A DNA stretch of 64,000 nucleotides, taken from the NCBI RefSeq assembly GCF_032854445.1, contig NC_088300.1, positions 65,506,984 to 65,570,983 of the forward strand. The letters run 5' to 3'. This stretch comes from Liolophura sinensis (taxonomy: Eukaryota; Mollusca; Polyplacophora; Chitonida; Chitonidae). A program made the position numbers and the translations under genes. The notes below the pieces were generated by a model. That model was not told the origin of the DNA, did not search any database, and saw only the letters and a program-made list of their open reading frames with translations. This document shows, one piece after another, positions 1 through 12,403 of this stretch; position 1 is the first letter of the stretch; every line of letters starts with the position of its first letter.

Positions 1-91
1 TTCGCATTCGATGTTGATATTGCTAAGCAAATAACTATACGTATAGGAATACAGAATGTACAGAAAGGGATTGGAGGGCCTCCATAACTCT

Positions 92-115
92 GCTAACAAA
101 ACGCATTTTGTTAGC
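92..115. other. Perfect short hairpin
   Basis: A 10-bp perfect inverted repeat, GCTAACAAAA, is separated from its complement TTTTGTTAGC by a 4-base CGCA loop. No T-run or known processing signal makes it a defined RNA element. It is reported as seen, without a function. Confidence 0.5.
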
Positions 116-643
116 CGTGCAAATTCAAACTGGTGAACACTAGTGCCCATTGTTAAGCGGATCACTTGTAACTGAAACGAAATCGCTGGCCTGCCTTCCA
201 GACCCAATACAATTACCACATTCCAGCTTGTGATGTCCGCATTTTGTCACCCGGTTAAAGCAGTGTTTCACGGCCTCGTAATACCCGTGTGAGGCAGAAA
301 CCCCTCCGAGCTAGATTAAGATTGGTTTTCGCTCGTCAATGGAAGCCATTGCCCGGGAATCAACTAGCCATATATGTTCTTAGATCACGCTTAACACGAG
401 CAAGGTCCATCAATTGGGTGGGAATTGGGGTGGGCGAGGTAACCCAGTAACGTCAGCTTGGAAATGAAAAGTCGGCGAGGTTATGATCATGGCTTGGGGC
501 GCCGCCATGGTTTGAGCCGAAAGTAACAATATAGATGGTCATGAAAAGAGTGCTGAGGACAAAGGAGCGGAAAAGAAACCCCCACCTAACATTATTACCA
601 ATCAAATCTACGCAATGGCAATCATGTCAGCCCAGCACTTGGC

Positions 644-710
644 TATAAAAGGGTCGAGGGGAAAATACGCGTGAGAAATTGGAATCGTTTTTCTGCGTTT
701 TTTTCTGTAA
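644..710 (+). promoter_or_regulatory. Possible TATA-type core promoter
   Basis: A good TATA box, TATAAAAG at 644-651, sits in a locally GC-rich unique stretch. About 60 bases downstream is a donor-like GTAAGC at 707. The first ATG, at 748, is followed by only four sense codons before TAG, so any transcript would need to splice from the 707 donor or be noncoding. A TATA motif is expected by chance in 64 kb. The call rests on the combination of GC context, spacing and donor, and stays tentative. Confidence 0.25.
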
Positions 711-2772
711 GCGCTCTGCGTACAAGACATTCTCGGTCAGGGGAAACATGGCGTTGGTTTAGTCAAGCAGAAAGAATTGGCAAAGTTAGTTTTGGTCCAA
801 TTTGTCTACGGCCTCTCCACACTCCTTCAACAATTTAAGAATATACCGGTGAAGAGTCTCGGACAGACGATGATCGGTACTCGTCGGTAATGCAGTGCTC
901 TTACAATACACCGTTGTCAAAACCATGAAGTGATTTTTCGCATCAGCACCTAGCTTCCGGCGATTGGAGGTAGACTCTGGCTTCTGAACTGTATAGCCAT
1001 GCACCAAACTCTCTTGACTTCTCCAGGGAATGGTCTGGCTCTCCACTGAGCTAGCGTTGACCATTACCGACTTTCTGCTTCACTGTGTCTGGGGCTGCCT
1101 GCTTTAGCCACGGGACACCACACAGTTAAATTAACAAAACCCCCCTTCACTAAAAGCATCGAACCCTTCGCAGTGTCATTCCCTTATATTGTCGCTTGGT
1201 AAAAATCAAATTAGAAGTGTCCGTCACTTCTTGTTACAATCAAATTCTAGCGTTCTTTCGGAAGTGAAACTATTGTCGCTGCTTTTGAATGCGCCATTAA
1301 GAAAAACATAACTCCCCACTTGATTAAAAATGTGCCATTGTCTTCTGGACATAGGGTTGCTTCACCAACGCCGGTTTTTGTGCCCAATGACTCGTTCCCT
1401 GGAAAACAAACCGGGGGAAAAGGGCAATGTTTACGATGGAAACAGCGGCTAGCTTTGAGGCGGGGTGGGCACAAAGAGAGGTGACAAAGCGTGTGATATT
1501 ACTCTTGACCTCTGTCCAGCCAGGCGAAAATCAAACACGGTACGAACACAGGTTATTGGCCTGCTCTTTCGGTGGATGACAACGCTCGGATGTAAGCTCG
1601 ATTAACATGGCGTTTTTCCCAGTGTCGGTGTAACAGGGAAAATTGAGCGGATGGCGGACGTAAATTTATGGAAAGCGACAGGGAACTAATAGGTGATTGC
1701 CTATATGGCGCTTCTCATTTAGCGGGCTTGTACGCACAAGTCAGAGACTGGGTGTCAAAGTTTGCCATACTGGCCTAATCACTCGACACGCGGTCCTGGA
1801 ATCGATCGGAGAGGAAATTAATTCACATGCGAATTGATACACGACTCGGCAGCTCATAGTTTGGAGGAAGTGCGCGGTGGGTCGGGCTATTATACTCCAG
1901 CGGTGCAGCTATCATCCAGGCCCAGGGAGGGAGTCGACGGGGACAATGTCTCCCCTCTAAATAATATATGGTTATGAAATGAATTTGGGCTTTATTTCGA
2001 GAGAGAACATTTCCGTCATCTTCACCATTCCCTGTCGATTTCTAGCACCTTTCTCCTCCCCTCGAACAAAGTGCTCTCAGCGCTTGTCTCAGTCATCACC
2101 TCTAACTTCCAGCGAATACCATAGTCATGTTTGCTGTTCCCCCTTTTCCTCCGCTTATGTGTAGACTGCTGGTTTAGAGTGCAGTGTTCCTCGGTTTGTT
2201 AATGAAGCAAAAATCTGTATGTACTCCTGCCACAGGACAGAAAACGTTTCCTTTTACGGTTATACTGTCGGGGAGAAGGGGGGGAGGCGTTAGACCTACG
2301 TTTCTATGCGGTTCACAGTATGTGGTGTTGTATGGCTAACTAATGATATGTGACTTCCTCAGTCCGGTATATACATCGATTTTCAGCCAGGTTTTGGCTT
2401 TCCTATAATATCAAGCTTATTACTTCCCCACCAAAAGTCTTAAACAATCCCCATCGCTTTTCTATTTGCTCTTTCCTCATCTCATGTCTGTCAAACATAT
2501 GGGAATCAACAACTTTCTCCCATTTTCCGGTCTTGAACGTGCATTTTTCCTGTAGCCTTGTTCACCTGGTTATATGTGCATTTATCACAACACATACGCC
2601 AATCAGTTGGAGCTCTTCACTTGTGGAGTCGAAAAGTGCCCTCCAACCTCCTCAAGAGATAAACGCATCATTGACCAGGACAAGTCATAGATTGTTTAGT
2701 TCAGCCTCGTTTTCAAACCTTCGGACTTTGTCGAACGTATACATTGTTTTCAGCCATGTGTGAGGTTGCTAT

Positions 2773-2776
<4 letters not shown>

Positions 2777-2852
<76 letters not shown>
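2777..2852. repeat. (TA)n microsatellite
   Basis: An uninterrupted TA dinucleotide tract of about 76 bp. It is one of three long TA tracts in the window. Any open frame through it is a poly-Ile-Tyr artefact. Confidence 0.97.
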
Positions 2853-2853
<1 letters not shown>

Positions 2854-4520
2854 GCAATTAATTCCTGCATAGTTTGTCTGTGCGCTCAAAGAACAGAAAA
2901 TTAAAACCTGTATAAGTTTAATCACTTCGAATGCTCAATGATAGACAAAGTTCTTTAAGACATGCCATCCAAAGAGGCTATTCCAAAGCTGATGTTAAAA
3001 AAGGGATTAACGACCCCTTTGTGGCGTAAACTGACCTACGATTCTAGCGCCATATTGAAGAATTTTTCACCTTATAATGATGGCCAGTATACAAGCGCAT
3101 TGTTGGTGCATTGCAGCTGGTGTGTCCCAAAATGCAAGGACGTTTGGTAAAGTGGCAGACTTTTCCACACGTGACACGTCATTGCTGATAGAAAGCAAGG
3201 TATCTCCGACTAAGTTCATGTAAGACTACACGAGAGGGAATCGCACAACTCGAGAGGGAACCGCACAACACTAGAGAACTCTGCATAACCGCTTCTTGTC
3301 AGTCCGAGGACCCGTGAACACTGTAAGCTGTGAAATCTCGGTGAATTCCCGGAGCGAGAATAGTATTGGACACACGTTTGGCGTGACCGGGAGATTGAAA
3401 TGCAATCAACTTAATAACTGATTGTAACGTTTATAATATACTATAGATAATTCTTAAGAAAGAAAAACCGTTTACAAAATTCCTCTGTATTTCAAAAATA
3501 TCTTAACCCAGTGAGAAATATTGCTAATAGAAGAATATTTTCGTCTGTATGGGATTATTACCATTTTACAATCATACTAATAGTGATATCGCGAAGAATA
3601 ATGATGTCATTTAGCTCAATATTTTGGTTTATTTCAAAGCCATCATCAAATCACGTTCAAAGTCGAAATAAGCCTTAATTAATCATTCGAGTCGGGTGTT
3701 GATACTGGTTTTGAATTAAACCGAAATATCCTCTACAATGGAATTATTATTCGTTGTTACGTCACTATAAATTGCTCTTTATAAAACTCCACCGTTGCTC
3801 CCATGCATGGATTTTAGACATACTATTAAACGTATAGGCCTCAACACAAAGACTGGCGTGTGCAGCCCTAAGCATACGTGGGCTAATATGAATAGATTTC
3901 TAGGTTCTTACAGCTAGCAAATCTCAACGTTCCGTTCCCTTTTTGTGCACATGCGATATTATTTTCAAAATCCTATTTGTGTTTAATTATATTTTGTATA
4001 TACAGTGGCATGAGCCGAGAGAAGTAAGTAACCGTATCTATAACCTATTGACCACCCAACAAATCACTTCAAGTATACTCAGGAAAGCATATAGCGCACT
4101 GCACACAACGTGCATATCTGGATTTGTTTGTTTGTTATTGCATAACACAACCTCCAATGTCGTCTGTGGTTGATGTTGTAGAACAATACAGATAGTTTAA
4201 ATAGGGTCCCTGGGTCTTGTTTGATTGTTCCCATAGCCTGACCTAGATGGGAAAGAGTTTATGATGGACATAAATTCCTCCCCTGTTTGTTCACCCACTG
4301 GAAGAGCCGAGCACGAGTTGACGTGAAGGTTAAAAGGTGTCGGCACTTCGTTAAAACAAATGGGTTCTGGAACAGGTAGAATTTACAACTGTAAGAGGCC
4401 ATACCTCTCCTGGTGACTTACAGAAACACGAGCCTCGAAGTTCCGGTATATGCAGTCATCATACTTGGCAAAAGGCTGTAACAGGTGGAATCTTCCAGCC
4501 CTCGATCTCTTTGTTTGATT
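2853..4520. other. Intergenic, AT-rich
   Basis: I see only a short tandem at 3228-3292, about three diverged units of roughly 20 bp around CGAGAGGGAAYCGCACAAC. No gene, RNA or mobile element is recognised in the rest. Confidence 0.4.
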
Positions 4521-4524
4521 ACAG

Positions 4525-4725
4525 TAACTATTCTCTTATATCACGACGATCAGGTGTGTATAATTGGTGGAGAAACCAGCGTGCCAGGAGTAAACCTGCG
4601 CTCTGGAAGACTCCCTGACTTCAAGCTACAGCTGAGCCAGCGAGAGCTGGATTCGAACCTACCATCTCATAGGTCAAGGGGCCAATGGACAATTAACGTG
4701 TTAGCGACTGACAGAGCGACTTCTC
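4525..4725 (-). mobile_element. tRNA-derived SINE copy, diverged
   Basis: Read on the minus strand, a strong Pol III B-box, GGTTCGAATCC (plus coordinates 4649-4659), follows an A-box-like segment near 4697-4712. The body then runs leftward to a degraded 3' end that still resembles the CGTCRTATAAGTGAAATATTC part of the window's main SINE. The tail is reduced to a short A-rich end near 4515. The head and body make a SINE likely, but 3' family membership is weaker because the conserved GTACGGCGTAAAACACC part is mostly lost. Confidence 0.6.
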
Positions 4726-4729
4726 TTTT

Positions 4730-7015
4730 CCCTGTCTTATGACAGAAAGCCACTAACACCATTCAAATCTCTCATGGGGGGTTTACATTAAATATTTTCA
4801 AACTTTCCACTGTGACATGATATGCAAGGCTGCCATTCTGGTGTCAACAGACCGAATTGTCCCTGAAGTAGATCAAATGCACGGATTAATCAAATAATCA
4901 TTGGGTAATACTGGCTGGCCAATAAGTGCGTATACTTTTGCATATATACATTTGGCTGCAAATGTGTATTATAGAGAAAACCCACTTGTTAAATTTTCAT
5001 TAACATGGTTGTTACGTGCATTAAGCTGTAGACGATTACAGGGAATTCTTAAAATCTGTACATCGGTTACGACTTCTAACACCCACAAACCTGGCCTCAA
5101 AGTGAAAAAATCGCTTAACATCTATGAAATAAATTAATTTTTAAGTTGTAAGTTTTAATTCATTATAAGGAACAAGCGCCTTCGTACATTAGTCTGCAAA
5201 AGTTAACAATTCATTTTTGAGATCGGTGGTTTTTGAATTTTTAAGAACTCTATGACATTGTATGAAAAGGATTGTTTTAAGGTAAACTACTGCAATTTGT
5301 AAACCATCTTTCATTGTTATTCATTATTTTTTTCTGTTCTGGAAAAGCCGTTCTCCTGCTCGGTTTTTCTTTTCCCACGAGTGTCCATAATTTATTACCC
5401 TGCTGTCGAACTCCTGTTGGTAGTTGACCATTTCCTTTTTCAAATGTCAAATTCAGGTAGCAGTTATAAATCCGTCTTGCTTCTGACATCTTCAAGTTAA
5501 ACCATGAAATTCTTTGAGCAAATTTATGGCGAGCTGACGTGACAGTCTCTTATACTTGTATAACAACACTGTTTAGCACAGATTTCCATACCACATTTTT
5601 TATCGTGCTTGATTTTCGTACCTGTGGAGAGACTCTCAAACCGAAAAACTTGAGCATTGCACGTCTTCCGTGCAACCTTTTCTTATGTCTGAACAAGTCT
5701 CGGATTTGTCTTGAACTGTTTACAAAACGCATACATGATGTATGTGCTTTCTCTAGGCATCTCGCTTGTTCGAGAAGGCGTAGAGTGCGTACTACAGTGT
5801 GGTAAGTTTTTACGTTTCACCGATGAAAGTACTTACATACTTACTCCTGGAATTGATTTGTGAGTTTGTTTGTATAATCTACCCGTATAAGACAGGTGCT
5901 TCCCATAGATTTAAGACCCTCAAGGTGGTTTGATGCTTGTGTGAGTAGGACCGCTACTCGTATCTACTCCATGGGCTATAGTAAAGCACGTCGTTCTTGT
6001 AGGCATACATACTCAAGCCCCCAACCCTTATATAGAAGAATAAAACAACAACAAATCGGGCCATTTCGGTAAACTCATCATACTATCTCAAACAGTCTTA
6101 GCTAATCTTATATGGTTCCAGATAACGGTTGTTTCCCACGATGAGGCAGATTTGGCCACATAGCACATCTTCGCAGGAGGTCATATTTTTCTGCTGGGAA
6201 AAACATATGTCCTTTAAAAGCTGTTTATCGGTGAGGTGATTGACAGTGTGCGGCGAGACCCTACTACCTGTGTCATCCGACACTGTCAGGGATCTGCCAT
6301 GTCCGATCGAGTTAGTGTTTGGCCACAAACACGCCACCAGATCAGCGCTGTCAAGAATGTCTTAAGAGGACACGTTGATGACAGATAGCATAACACAACT
6401 TTTTCGCCCGTGGTAAAATCCTCAGTTGGCTTGTCTACTGCTTGGTTATCTTAAGAGCTGGCCTATATTGGCAAAAATGCATACGCGATTTGAAGCAACG
6501 GAAAAGTCCTCGTTAAAACAGTATTTTGGTGTCATTGAAATCAACAGTAATGTTGACTGTATTTGTATAAATAAACTAATTAATTGTATGACTGTTGCAT
6601 ACTGATTATCCTCGACTTTTCAGGACATTTCTACCAAACTGCAGAAACGTAGCCTAAATGATCGATAATTAAGAAGTTAAAATTTAACGAATAATTTAAT
6701 TTATCATTCATTTACATTGTATATCAGCCGAATGGAGGGTATACATGTACCAGGTGAAATGCTGAGGCTCATCTTTCTTTTAAGCTCTTGAGATTCTGGC
6801 TTCTCGGCTGCCTTTGATTATTGGCCAGGACGTCATTCGAGCAAGCTCTGCCATTTGTTTTATATGATGTCTTGTTGGAAGGAAAGTAAGGAAAGAGCTG
6901 TAGTATGTATCTGAAGACTATAACAGTTACAATCTCTTCCAAAATACCAATATGTTTGTAACTGACCAAACATACGATGTAGAACTTCATCAAGTGCTTG
7001 CTATATTGCCACGTC
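4730..7015. other. Intergenic, nothing recognised
   Basis: AT-rich unique sequence. Overlapping frames of 60-110 codons occur on both strands, with no recognisable family, initiator context or splice structure. Confidence 0.4.
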
Positions 7016-7019
7016 TGGA

Positions 7020-7440
7020 GTGACAGTTGATGGAGAAATATATTGGTTGATAGTTGACAAAGATGTCTTGATTTCATAGTGATTTGGCCTACGGACAAAT
7101 TTTTGGATTGATTGTTGATGGAAATAATCTCGATTGATGGAAAGATATCTGGGTCGATGCATGTTTGATGAAGAGATGTCTAACTCTAACTTGGAGGGGT
7201 GTGGACTGACGGTCTGTCCGTGGACAGGTATCTGGATTTATAGTGAATAAAGATGTCTGGATTGGGGATTGATGGGAAAATTCTACGATAGTTGGTGATA
7301 TCTGGATTAATGGGGGATTAAGAGATATCTGGATTGAAGGATTGATGGATGGCGTGATGTCTGGGTTTATGATTAATGAGATAAAAAGATTGGTGATTAA
7401 TCGACGGAGAGATGGATCTTCACTCTGAGAGTAAAATATC
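7020..7440. repeat. Degenerate minisatellite around ATCTGGATTGATGG
   Basis: The motif (T/G)(A/G)TCTGG(A/G)TT, followed by GATGG-like sequence, recurs at 7147, 7229, 7254, 7299, 7326 and 7358. Spacing varies from about 25 to 45 bp, apart from one wider gap after 7147. The minus-strand frame through it (7089-7475) owes its length to the repeat, giving recurring Ile-Asn-Pro motifs, and is not taken as a gene. Confidence 0.6.
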
Positions 7441-7479
7441 TCCATTCGTGTCACTGATGTCAAGTGACACTTCACGCGG

Positions 7480-9470
7480 AATGATCAGATATTTACTGTA
7501 TTGAGGGTTTTGGATGTGTATTATCTTATATACACCCCCCCAATGATATTATACAGGACGAACCAGTTTCACACAACAATTTGAGACGTAAGTTAAGAGT
7601 TCAATATTTTTCAAAAATGTTTAATTTTTGGGTATGAACCAATAATGATTTCTTATATTAATATATAACGATATCATTACACCAGGTGAAGTAAATACAG
7701 GCTTTAATAAAGTTTAAGGTCACAATAGCTGGTTCATTAACTTAAAGCGCCGTTCTCAAAGCATGTGATGGGGCCTTGACCATGCAGTGAGTTCGCGTTC
7801 TGGAATGCCGCTTCCGCTGATACAATTACGGCTTTAAGTGAGGTGTTTTTCATGTACCAGGGAAGGGGCAGTAGGTTTCCCCATGTTCTACAACCGGTTT
7901 TCTCCTCTCATTAATCTAAACCCTGTCATAGAAGGGAAATAATCTTGCTTATCGTGAAATGGGAAAGTATACATACCTAAATTTCGGCTAAAATAAACAA
8001 TTTTAAATTCAATCTTATGAACATTCTGTTTTTTTATTGAATAGCAAATTGAATCTAATTTTGACATAATGAACAAAATGGTGGATAACATATATCAGAT
8101 ATATAGCCTATATGTTTTCATAATTTCCCTTGCAAACAAAGAATGGTACACAGATTAACACCACTCCACAGTGGTGGGTATATCCCATCTGAATTATCAT
8201 GGCTTTCAGTTTTAACTCTTCTCAAATTCACTGTTTTGTTTTAAATGAAACATTAATAACATGAGCTAGTTATACAACTTTTTATGACAGTAGACTTTTT
8301 GTGTTCCTCATACAGGCTGCTGTAGGTAATCAAATGGCATTCTTGAGTCATATCTCAGAGCAAATGTATTCCAACTCATTACAGTGTTTTCATACATACC
8401 GGTGTGAGCAAAAGTATCCCATATGATATTTCGACTACATGCATTGACTGAAGCTCATCTGTATATATAAGAGCAATCGACTAGAACTTTGGTCTCGAAT
8501 GTATACATACATCTGACGCAAGTAAAGGATCAACGATTCGATGGTACAGTGTTGTAAGTTGATGTGCCTTCTCTAAAATCCAGTGACAATCCTCGTGACA
8601 AAGCGAAGTGAATGTGTATACATCGTCGGTTCGGACGGATCGGTTGATATGAGGATGGGCTCAGCGAGACACCACTAGGCCCTCCAATGTACCAAAAGAT
8701 ATCCTCGTTCGGAATGGGAGCTAAAGGGGTTACTCATTAAAATCCGTACTCCCTGGATCATGATTGACAGCCAGGCCCGGCAGATATTTTTATAAAGCCT
8801 ATTTGCAACGTTCCAATTAAATGGTCGTGGACATCGTGTTCGTCTATTGTGACAGGGGGGAATCCTGTCGCTTAGCCTGCCAATAAACTCGTGAAAGGAG
8901 AAAAAAGAGACATTTCGTCGTTTGTGTGCGCTAAAGCCTACGGTGTGGAAAATTGAACGATTATGGGTTGTTAGTTATTTCAGTCCGGGTTTTTTATATC
9001 GGGGTTGACATACCTAGATGATTTCTGTAATACGATCTTCAAGATGATTGCAAGATTTTAGCAGCGGATAATGAAACCTGGCAATGTGCGGTTGATGTCT
9101 CAATGCCATTCGGACTGATCCCAGCATGGAGGGAAAACTGTAATACCCGCTGACAGCTGACCTGACAAGTTTACTTTACTTTCTAAGCATCTGTATTATT
9201 ACGGATTTTGCTTTTGAAAGCGAACCTCTCAGAAAACCGTTTGTGTCCAAATCCCCGGAACATTTATATATACACCTCCTTCGTGTCCACCGAATATAAT
9301 TCTACACGCTCAAAGACTGGCGAAAGCTTGCGCTGGAACCTGCATGTGGAATCAAGATGCTGTATAGTGGTTAGCATATTTACATCAACAACAGAAGCTA
9401 TTCTTTTGACGTATTAGTTTCACACATTAATATAGCATCTAAAATGTGTGTTTAAATGTGTATCCTATAG
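7480..9470. other. Intergenic, nothing recognised
   Basis: Unique sequence without a recognisable gene or repeat. 8560-8950 is more GC-balanced than its surroundings. Confidence 0.4.
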
Positions 9471-9473
9471 CAC

Positions 9474-9615
9474 TTTGCTCTCCGGCCGTTCGTGGGAAGG
9501 TCTGCCAGCAACCTGCTAATGGTCGTGGGTTTCCACCGGGTTCTACTCGGTTTCCTCCCACCATAATGCTGGCCTCCGTCATATAAGTGAAATGTAAATA
9601 AATAAATAAATAATG
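9474..9615 (+). mobile_element. SINE copy with internal 3' deletion
   Basis: Plus-strand copy of the main SINE: CTCTCCGGCCGTTCGTGGGA, then the body (TCTGCCAGCAACCTGC, GGTCGTGGGTTTCC, CGGTTTCCTCCCACCATAATG, CGTCATATAAGTGAAAT). It passes straight into (AAAT)n at 9594-9614. The roughly 30-bp segment normally lying between TGAAAT and the tail (ATTCTTGAGTACGGCGTAAAACACC) is missing, as is the tRNA-like head. Confidence 0.85.
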
Positions 9616-9639
9616 AAGCAAACGCCTAGCATACTTAGA

Positions 9640-9760
9640 CGTTTGTGTCGCAATCCTATACAAAGTAATAAGTTATACGTTCCTTAATTAAAACGTTATG
9701 TGTCGCAGTTCTGTGTAAATTAATAATTAATAAGTGATATGTAAGCTTAATCAAAACTTA
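9640..9760. repeat. Diverged tandem duplication
   Basis: Two adjacent units of about 55-65 bp share TGTGTCGCA, GTAATAAGT-like, TTAATYAAAAC and ACGTT segments. The similarity is moderate. Confidence 0.4.
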
Positions 9761-11655
9761 CCACATAAGGTATCTAATTTTCTGTTCATGAATGTACCAT
9801 TTCCATACACGTCGTTTGTGTACAAATATCTGTTTATATTTACATATTAAAACTGCTGCTAATTTTCCGTAACTGACTGGATCCGCAGTGATCCATATAC
9901 TGGATTCTTTCCCGCAAAACAGTGTATGGATTTTGTTGTTTGAGTCCATTTGCTATCTTTTCTGTGACTTCGTACGTTTTGTGTACATTTGTTTACTTAT
10001 ACCACGGTTCGTTGCAATCGTCGTCAAGTTTTTTACTTTAAGTTTAAGTTGACATGGGCTAGCAGCATACATGGGCGTAAGTCGTTTCTGCAAATCTGCT
10101 ACTCCATCGTCATCACATAAGTTAAGTATTTTGGGGTGAAATAAAAATGACTATTTGAATGATTCTTAGCGTATATGTTTTAATGACATTTTGGGACTGC
10201 ATCATTAAGTACTCCGTGACATTTATCACCTGGGCGAATGCTTGAAATTTTTCTTGCAAGCACATATGGGTCTGATCTATATTACGTAGCTGTAGTACAA
10301 ATTGTCGCTTCTGGACCATTAGGGTTGTATATGATTTCCCTAAAGATCTTTCTTTAAAGGCGATTTCCTCTATGCTCATTTAAATAAATCTGCATTTGCA
10401 ACCTGGGATATAGTTCCCGAAAGTAACTGTTGGGACGTCATTATGTTAGTCATTCATCCATGTCGCCAAGCGTTAATTTAAAAATTGTATAGTACGGCAC
10501 ACCGTGTCCTCACCCGGTGAGATTCACGGCACCAGTCATTTCAATGTGTAATTTATAAGTGAAAACCGGAAAGTTTGTTTTGTTTGGTTTGCTGGTGACA
10601 CTCGAATACAGCTTGGTCCATGTCACAATGTATAGAGACCAGAAGATTGTAGTCAGGGTAGAAAAGCCGACAAAATACGCGGAGGTTTTATTGTTACCCT
10701 GGAAACGCTGGGGATTTGAGAGCTGGCGGCAAAATAAACACGTCTTAACTAAGTCAACACGCCGCGTGATAAAGTAGTCCGACGGAATAAGCGACTTAAG
10801 GCTGTAAAGGAAATTCCATAAAACGACAGATTTTTGCTTAGTTTGGTTCATTCATAAATTTTATCAATGGCATATTATTAAACTAAGCCTAGTACTGGAA
10901 CCCAGTATTAAGTAGACGCATGCCGTTTGATACTGAAAAAGATTCTCTGGTTTCGGAGTTTAATGATGCGAGTACTGTTACTAGTCAACAGCTATGTTAT
11001 AGCAAAGTTATATGAGGAGTTATAGAAATATGAAAAATCTCCAAAAGAACATCTTACTGATTCGGCCCTTCACATGGATTGCTTTTACATTTATAGCCTT
11101 GTATTATACGAAAAGGCTTACATAAACATGAATGCATGTATATATTTATATTCATGAGCTGTTCTGCAAGTAAGTTGATTTCCTCGGATATGTTTTTTGT
11201 ATAGTTTCGTAAGGTTAGGCAGACATTTTGAAAGAAATGCTTCCGTATTCTTTCTACGTGCGTAAACAAGGTTGCTGAACTGCCGCATGTATATTTTTAA
11301 CCAGTTTCCCTAATTATGAGAGCAAATCTTAATTGCTGATCTTTGGCACTTGCACACACATTGTCCCTTAAAGAAAAGCCGTATTGTAGGTGTGCGAGCA
11401 GCCTTTCTCTGATCACAGGTGTGTACATATACATATGTGTGTGCGGGTGGGTGTGTGTGCTGTCATTTGTACTGTCTTTGTGTATACACTCAGTTTATAC
11501 GCTTCTTGCTACACCTGGTTGTCGATTAATGAATGAGGGTTGGCATCCTGAGGACAAATTATATCAAATATATTATAAAGAATTAAGCGGAAACCATCTG
11601 TGTAAATAAGGTTTCTGAACACTTCACAATCCAGATAAGTCACGGAAGTCACCTC
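9761..11655. other. Intergenic, nothing recognised
   Basis: AT-rich unique sequence. Frames at 10510-10851 (minus) and 10559-10777 (plus) overlap on opposite strands and show no recognisable domain. A short GT-rich patch (11418-11460) is the only compositional feature. Confidence 0.4.
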
Positions 11656-11657
11656 TT

Positions 11658-11990
11658 AGCTTTCTACGAGCATTGTCTGGTTTTCTCTCATATATACCAA
11701 TAAACCAAACCGCTTTCATATATGTAAAAGATCTCGCAGTAACACAAATCAATCCATCAATTGATCATGTCACATTTTCATAGGCTTTACAGTGGAAACG
11801 TATGTAATGGATGTTGGGGCAATTGGTTCCTTTCACTTTCTCCGAGCATTGCCTGGTTTCATCTTATATATACCAATAAACCAAACCGCTTTTATATACA
11901 TGCGAAACATTCTTATGCATCACAAATTAATACATCGATCAGTTATATGACATTTTTGTGGGCTTTACAGTAGAAAAGTATGTAATGACT
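11658..11990. repeat. Tandem duplication of a 176-bp segment
   Basis: Two diverged copies, 11658-11812 and 11834-11990, are offset by 176 bp. Shared blocks include GAGCATTG, TATATACCAATAAACCAAAC and GGCTTTACAGT. Identity looks like roughly 75-85 percent by eye. The unit is unlike the SINEs in this window. Confidence 0.75.
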
Positions 11991-12346
11991 GTAAATGAAA
12001 TGTGCTCGGTGTTCAGTGTTGACACAAACATGTAGCGAATGCAAGTGATAATTTTTATGGTAAACGTTCAATTAGGGTTTAGTTGTGAATCTCTCCCAGA
12101 TGATGACGGGGATAATGCAACATTAGCCCAGATCGCCTTTCTTAGCCGCATGCAGAAACCTTCTTATTTTAACCCATTTCGGAACAACAGCAGCTTAGCA
12201 GTCGATAAAGAGAAAGTAATCTTCTTGTCGCTGGAACCGTAGACGGGTATAATAATTGTGGTGACGATTCTCCGAGAATCCCCGCCCTAGTTTGCCGAGC
12301 ATTTGAAGACAACAGCCCTGTGCAGAAGATTAGCAGTAGAACAAAC

Positions 12347-12403
12347 ATGGCCGCCTCTGACTCCGCCCCAGCAATTAACGAGGACACAACAAACCCGGCT
12401 TAA
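12347..12403 (+). CDS. Possible 18-codon small ORF
   Basis: ATG in a favourable context (ACAAACATGG) opens 18 codons, MAASDSAPAINEDTTNPA, with balanced, GC-using codons, then TAA. It is too short to distinguish from chance and could equally be an upstream ORF or a first exon. It matches no family I know. Confidence 0.12.
   Translation: MAASDSAPAINEDTTNPA

Larger units (their letters stand above)
1..2770. other. Unique, relatively GC-rich intergenic stretch
   Basis: No recognisable protein, RNA gene or repeat is seen apart from the hairpin at 92-115 and the possible core promoter near 644. Open frames here are at most 137 codons (2350-2763, plus strand) and translate to low-information sequence. 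The higher GC content compared with the flanking AT-rich DNA would fit a regulatory region or 5' flank, but that is inference. Confidence 0.4.

Noticed and set aside
2350-2763. 137-codon plus-strand frame
   Set aside because: Ser/Phe/His-rich, no domain, no promoter or splice structure. AT-rich animal DNA gives frames of this size by chance.
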